Origin: Carboxylicivirga mesophila | GTDB lineage: Bacteria > Bacteroidota > Bacteroidia > Bacteroidales > Marinilabiliaceae | Direction of reading: 5' to 3' | DNA length: 64,000 nt | Assembly (NCBI RefSeq): GCF_018271975.1 | Contig: NZ_JAGUCN010000006.1 | Location: 62,001 to 126,000, forward strand | Shown here: one piece after another, positions 62,354-64,000 of the stretch | Layout of the letters: each line of letters begins with the position of its first letter | How positions within the stretch are numbered: the first letter of the stretch is position 1 | The notes under the pieces: generated by a model | What the model saw: the letters and a program-made list of their open reading frames with translations, nothing else | What the model was told of the DNA's origin: nothing | The model's database searches: none | Translations under genes and position numbers: made by a program

Positions 62354-63652
62354 ATGACTAAAGAATTCAAAGCAACGCCTTATAAACTGGAGTCGGTTAA
62401 GTCAGGCAAACAGTTTGAGGACGAAGGCTGGACACTGGATGCACCAAATGAGCATGAGTGTAGTTTGGTAAGAGCTATCTATAATAAAAAACAAATTCAA
62501 GTTAAGGATGATTCATACGGGGTATTCCGTTTCGCCGACTGGCTGCCTGTGCATAAAATGCTGGAGGGATCATCGGCGCCTGTTACTTATAAGAGTGAAG
62601 GTTTAGCTAAGTACCTTGGGTTATCTGATTTATATATCACATTTAGTGGTTACTGGCCCGAGAAGGGTGCTAACTTCCGTACTTGTTCTTTCAAAGAAAC
62701 TGAAGCTTATTCGGTAGGAGGAAGATTGAACAACGAGGATGGAACCGTATTGGTTGTCGCTTCGGCCGGTAATACAGCCAGAGCCTTTGCACGCGTTTGC
62801 TCAGATAATAATATTCCATTGTTACTGTGTGTACCAGAAGATAATATTGACGCTTTGTGGTTCGATGAACCAATCAAAGATAATGTTAAGCTGGTGGTGA
62901 CTAAATCAGGTAGTGACTATTTTGACGCTATCCATTTGTCGAACCTGGCTTGCGAGCTGGATGGTTTTATTGCCGAAGGAGGTGCTAAAAATGTGGCCCG
63001 TCGAGATGGTATGGGAACCACTACTTTGTCAGCTGTTACCACCATTGGTCGTATTCCACAGTATTATTTTCAGGCCGTGGGCAGTGGCACAGGTGCTATT
63101 GCGGCCTGGGAAGCCAACAAACGATTGATTGAAGATGGTCGTTTTGGTAAGCATTTTATGAAGCTGATGGTGTCACAAAACGTACCTTTCCTGCCGATTC
63201 ATGATGCATGGAAAGCTGATTCACGCAAGATGTTGCCACTAAATGATGATATAGCCCGCAAGCAGGTGGAAGAAATTGATGCAAAGGTATTATCAAACCG
63301 AAAACCTCCTTATGCTATTTTTGGTGGTTTATATGATGCCATGAAAGAGGCTGGTGGTGATGTATTAACGGCTACCAATGAAGCAGCACTGGAAGCAGCC
63401 CGTATCTTTGAAGAAACTGAAGGTAATGATATTCATCCGGCAGCAGCTGTAGCAACAGCTACGCTCATTCAGGCTGTTAAAGACGGTGTAGTTAATAAAG
63501 ACGATTGCATCATGCTTAATATTACCGGAGGAGGTGAGCAACGTTTCAAGAGTGACAAAGAGATTGTGTATTTAAAGCCAGCGCATGTTTTTGACATTAC
63601 TCCATCGAAAGAAGATGTTGAGAAGGTGTTGAGTCAATTGTTTAAAAAGTAG
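62354..63652 (+). CDS. cysteate synthase (threonine-synthase paralogue)
   Basis: A 432-aa PLP enzyme of the threonine synthase fold. It matches the cysteate synthases of Bacteroidales, which convert O-phosphoserine and sulfite to cysteate, the precursor of sulfonolipids (capnines). PLP-Lys lies in TCSFKETEAYSV; further motifs are VVASAGNTARAFARVC, LLCVPEDNI and LNITGGGEQRFK. The start at 62354 follows the -7 element; the ATG at 62288 is rejected. The assignment rests on recall of the family sequence pattern, so true threonine synthase remains a minor alternative. A PhnA-family gene starts 4 bp after its stop. Confidence 0.85.
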   Translation: MTKEFKATPYKLESVKSGKQFEDEGWTLDAPNEHECSLVRAIYNKKQIQVKDDSYGVFRFADWLPVHKMLEGSSAPVTYKSEGLAKYLGLSDLYITFSGYWPEKGANFRTCSFKETEAYSVGGRLNNEDGTVLVVASAGNTARAFARVCSDNNIPLLLCVPEDNIDALWFDEPIKDNVKLVVTKSGSDYFDAIHLSNLACELDGFIAEGGAKNVARRDGMGTTTLSAVTTIGRIPQYYFQAVGSGTGAIAAWEANKRLIEDGRFGKHFMKLMVSQNVPFLPIHDAWKADSRKMLPLNDDIARKQVEEIDAKVLSNRKPPYAIFGGLYDAMKEAGGDVLTATNEAALEAARIFEETEGNDIHPAAAVATATLIQAVKDGVVNKDDCIMLNITGGGEQRFKSDKEIVYLKPAHVFDITPSKEDVEKVLSQLFKK

Positions 63653-63656
63653 AATA

Positions 63657-64000
63657 ATGAGTGTAGAAAAGGCGCTTATGGCGCGAAGTGGCGGTAAATG
63701 TGAATTGTGTGGAAGCGAAGAAGGATTGACTGTTTATCAGGTGCCTCCTGTAGAGGAGGTGGCTGCAAAAAGCATTCTAACCTGTTCTACTTGTCGTTCG
63801 CAGATAGAGCAGCCTGATGCGATGGATGCTAACCACTGGCGATGCCTGAATGATAGCATGTGGAGTACAGAACCGGCTGTTCAGGTAATGGCCTGGCGAT
63901 TGCTCAGCCGTCTCAATGCCGATTGGACGCAGGATTTACTGGATATGCTTTACCTGGATGATGAAACGCTGGAGTGGGCTAAAGCTGATGGCGATGGGTT
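63657..64000 (+). CDS. PhnA-family zinc-ribbon protein, 5' part (cut by right edge)
   Basis: Starts at ATG 63657, with MSVEKALMARSGGKCELCGS, then LTCSTCRSQIEQ, and ANHWRCLNDSMW, followed by helical LLDMLYLDDETLEWAKADG. Two CxxC pairs make a zinc ribbon. The name PhnA is historical; no phosphonate role is established. It lies 4 bp after cysteate synthase and may be co-transcribed. The frame is open to the window end. Confidence 0.85.
   Translation, partial: MSVEKALMARSGGKCELCGSEEGLTVYQVPPVEEVAAKSILTCSTCRSQIEQPDAMDANHWRCLNDSMWSTEPAVQVMAWRLLSRLNADWTQDLLDMLYLDDETLEWAKADGDG

Overview
The window reads as chromosomal DNA of a Bacteroidota member, most likely class Bacteroidia and possibly a marine or gut-associated Marinilabiliales/Bacteroidales lineage. 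The reasons are: a FecR/SusC/SusD polysaccharide-utilisation locus, S1 sulfatase, SusC with an STN domain, GH109, a cysteate synthase of the Bacteroidales type, tandem ExbD genes, TamB, DUF5063, and promoters of the Bacteroidota type (TTTG at -33, TAnnTTTG at -7). Many genes lack a clear Shine-Dalgarno sequence. I saw no rRNA, tRNA, CRISPR array, transposase or prophage.

Layout. 1-10403: the 3' end of a FecR anti-sigma gene, then SusC, SusD, a doubtful small ORF, a Tat-lipoprotein GH109 enzyme, a secreted zinc metalloprotease with a discoidin domain, and a DUF3472 lipoprotein. This looks like a glycoprotein/O-glycan utilisation locus. 10600-14933: three periplasmic SurA-type folding factors. 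15083-17412: DUF2752 and TM2 membrane proteins, an SRAP (HMCES/YedK) protein, a small Cys protein and a Crp/Fnr regulator. 17637-17888: an array of twelve degenerate 21-bp repeats abutting tex. 17883-23942: minus-strand tex, then a four-gene operon (DUF5063, DEDDy exonuclease, rRNA methyltransferase, DEAD-box helicase). 24225-27306: Yip1, smpB, and an ECF sigma factor coupled to a membrane protein that joins a cytoplasmic segment, one TM helix and a beta-barrel-like domain.

27308-31048 is the most unusual region: a minus-strand set encoding a PqqD-like peptide-recognition protein, a 69-residue Pro-rich peptide with a YxxP leader motif, an HPr-kinase-like ATP-binding protein, an S24/S26 peptidase of the Ser/His type, and an ABC exporter. 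It has the recognition, tailoring, cleavage and export parts of a ribosomal-peptide (lasso-like) pathway, but no cyclase or radical-SAM enzyme.

31183-39301: tsaD divergent from tamB, then an ExbB-ExbD-ExbD-TonB energising operon. 39355-39493: a second 20/21-bp repeat array. 39506-50657: TauE/SafE permease, glyA with a long leader, and two CBS-ClC channel paralogues that bracket a NUMOD4/HNH/HTH protein, a GroES-like protein and a tRNA-dihydrouridine synthase; then a TonB-dependent receptor. 50712-53815: small membrane protein, DUF2520 oxidoreductase, CCG-domain Fe-S protein, a Cys-tailed hypothetical and a secreted MsrB. 54211-57988: etfB-etfA-acyl-CoA dehydrogenase operon, with palindromic AGCTATCAGCT-type repeats in its spacers. 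58061-59548: sulfatase lipoprotein. 59549-60606: AT-rich gene-free stretch, followed by a coiled-coil lipoprotein, cysteate synthase (sulfonolipid precursor supply) and the 5' part of a PhnA-family gene cut by the right edge.
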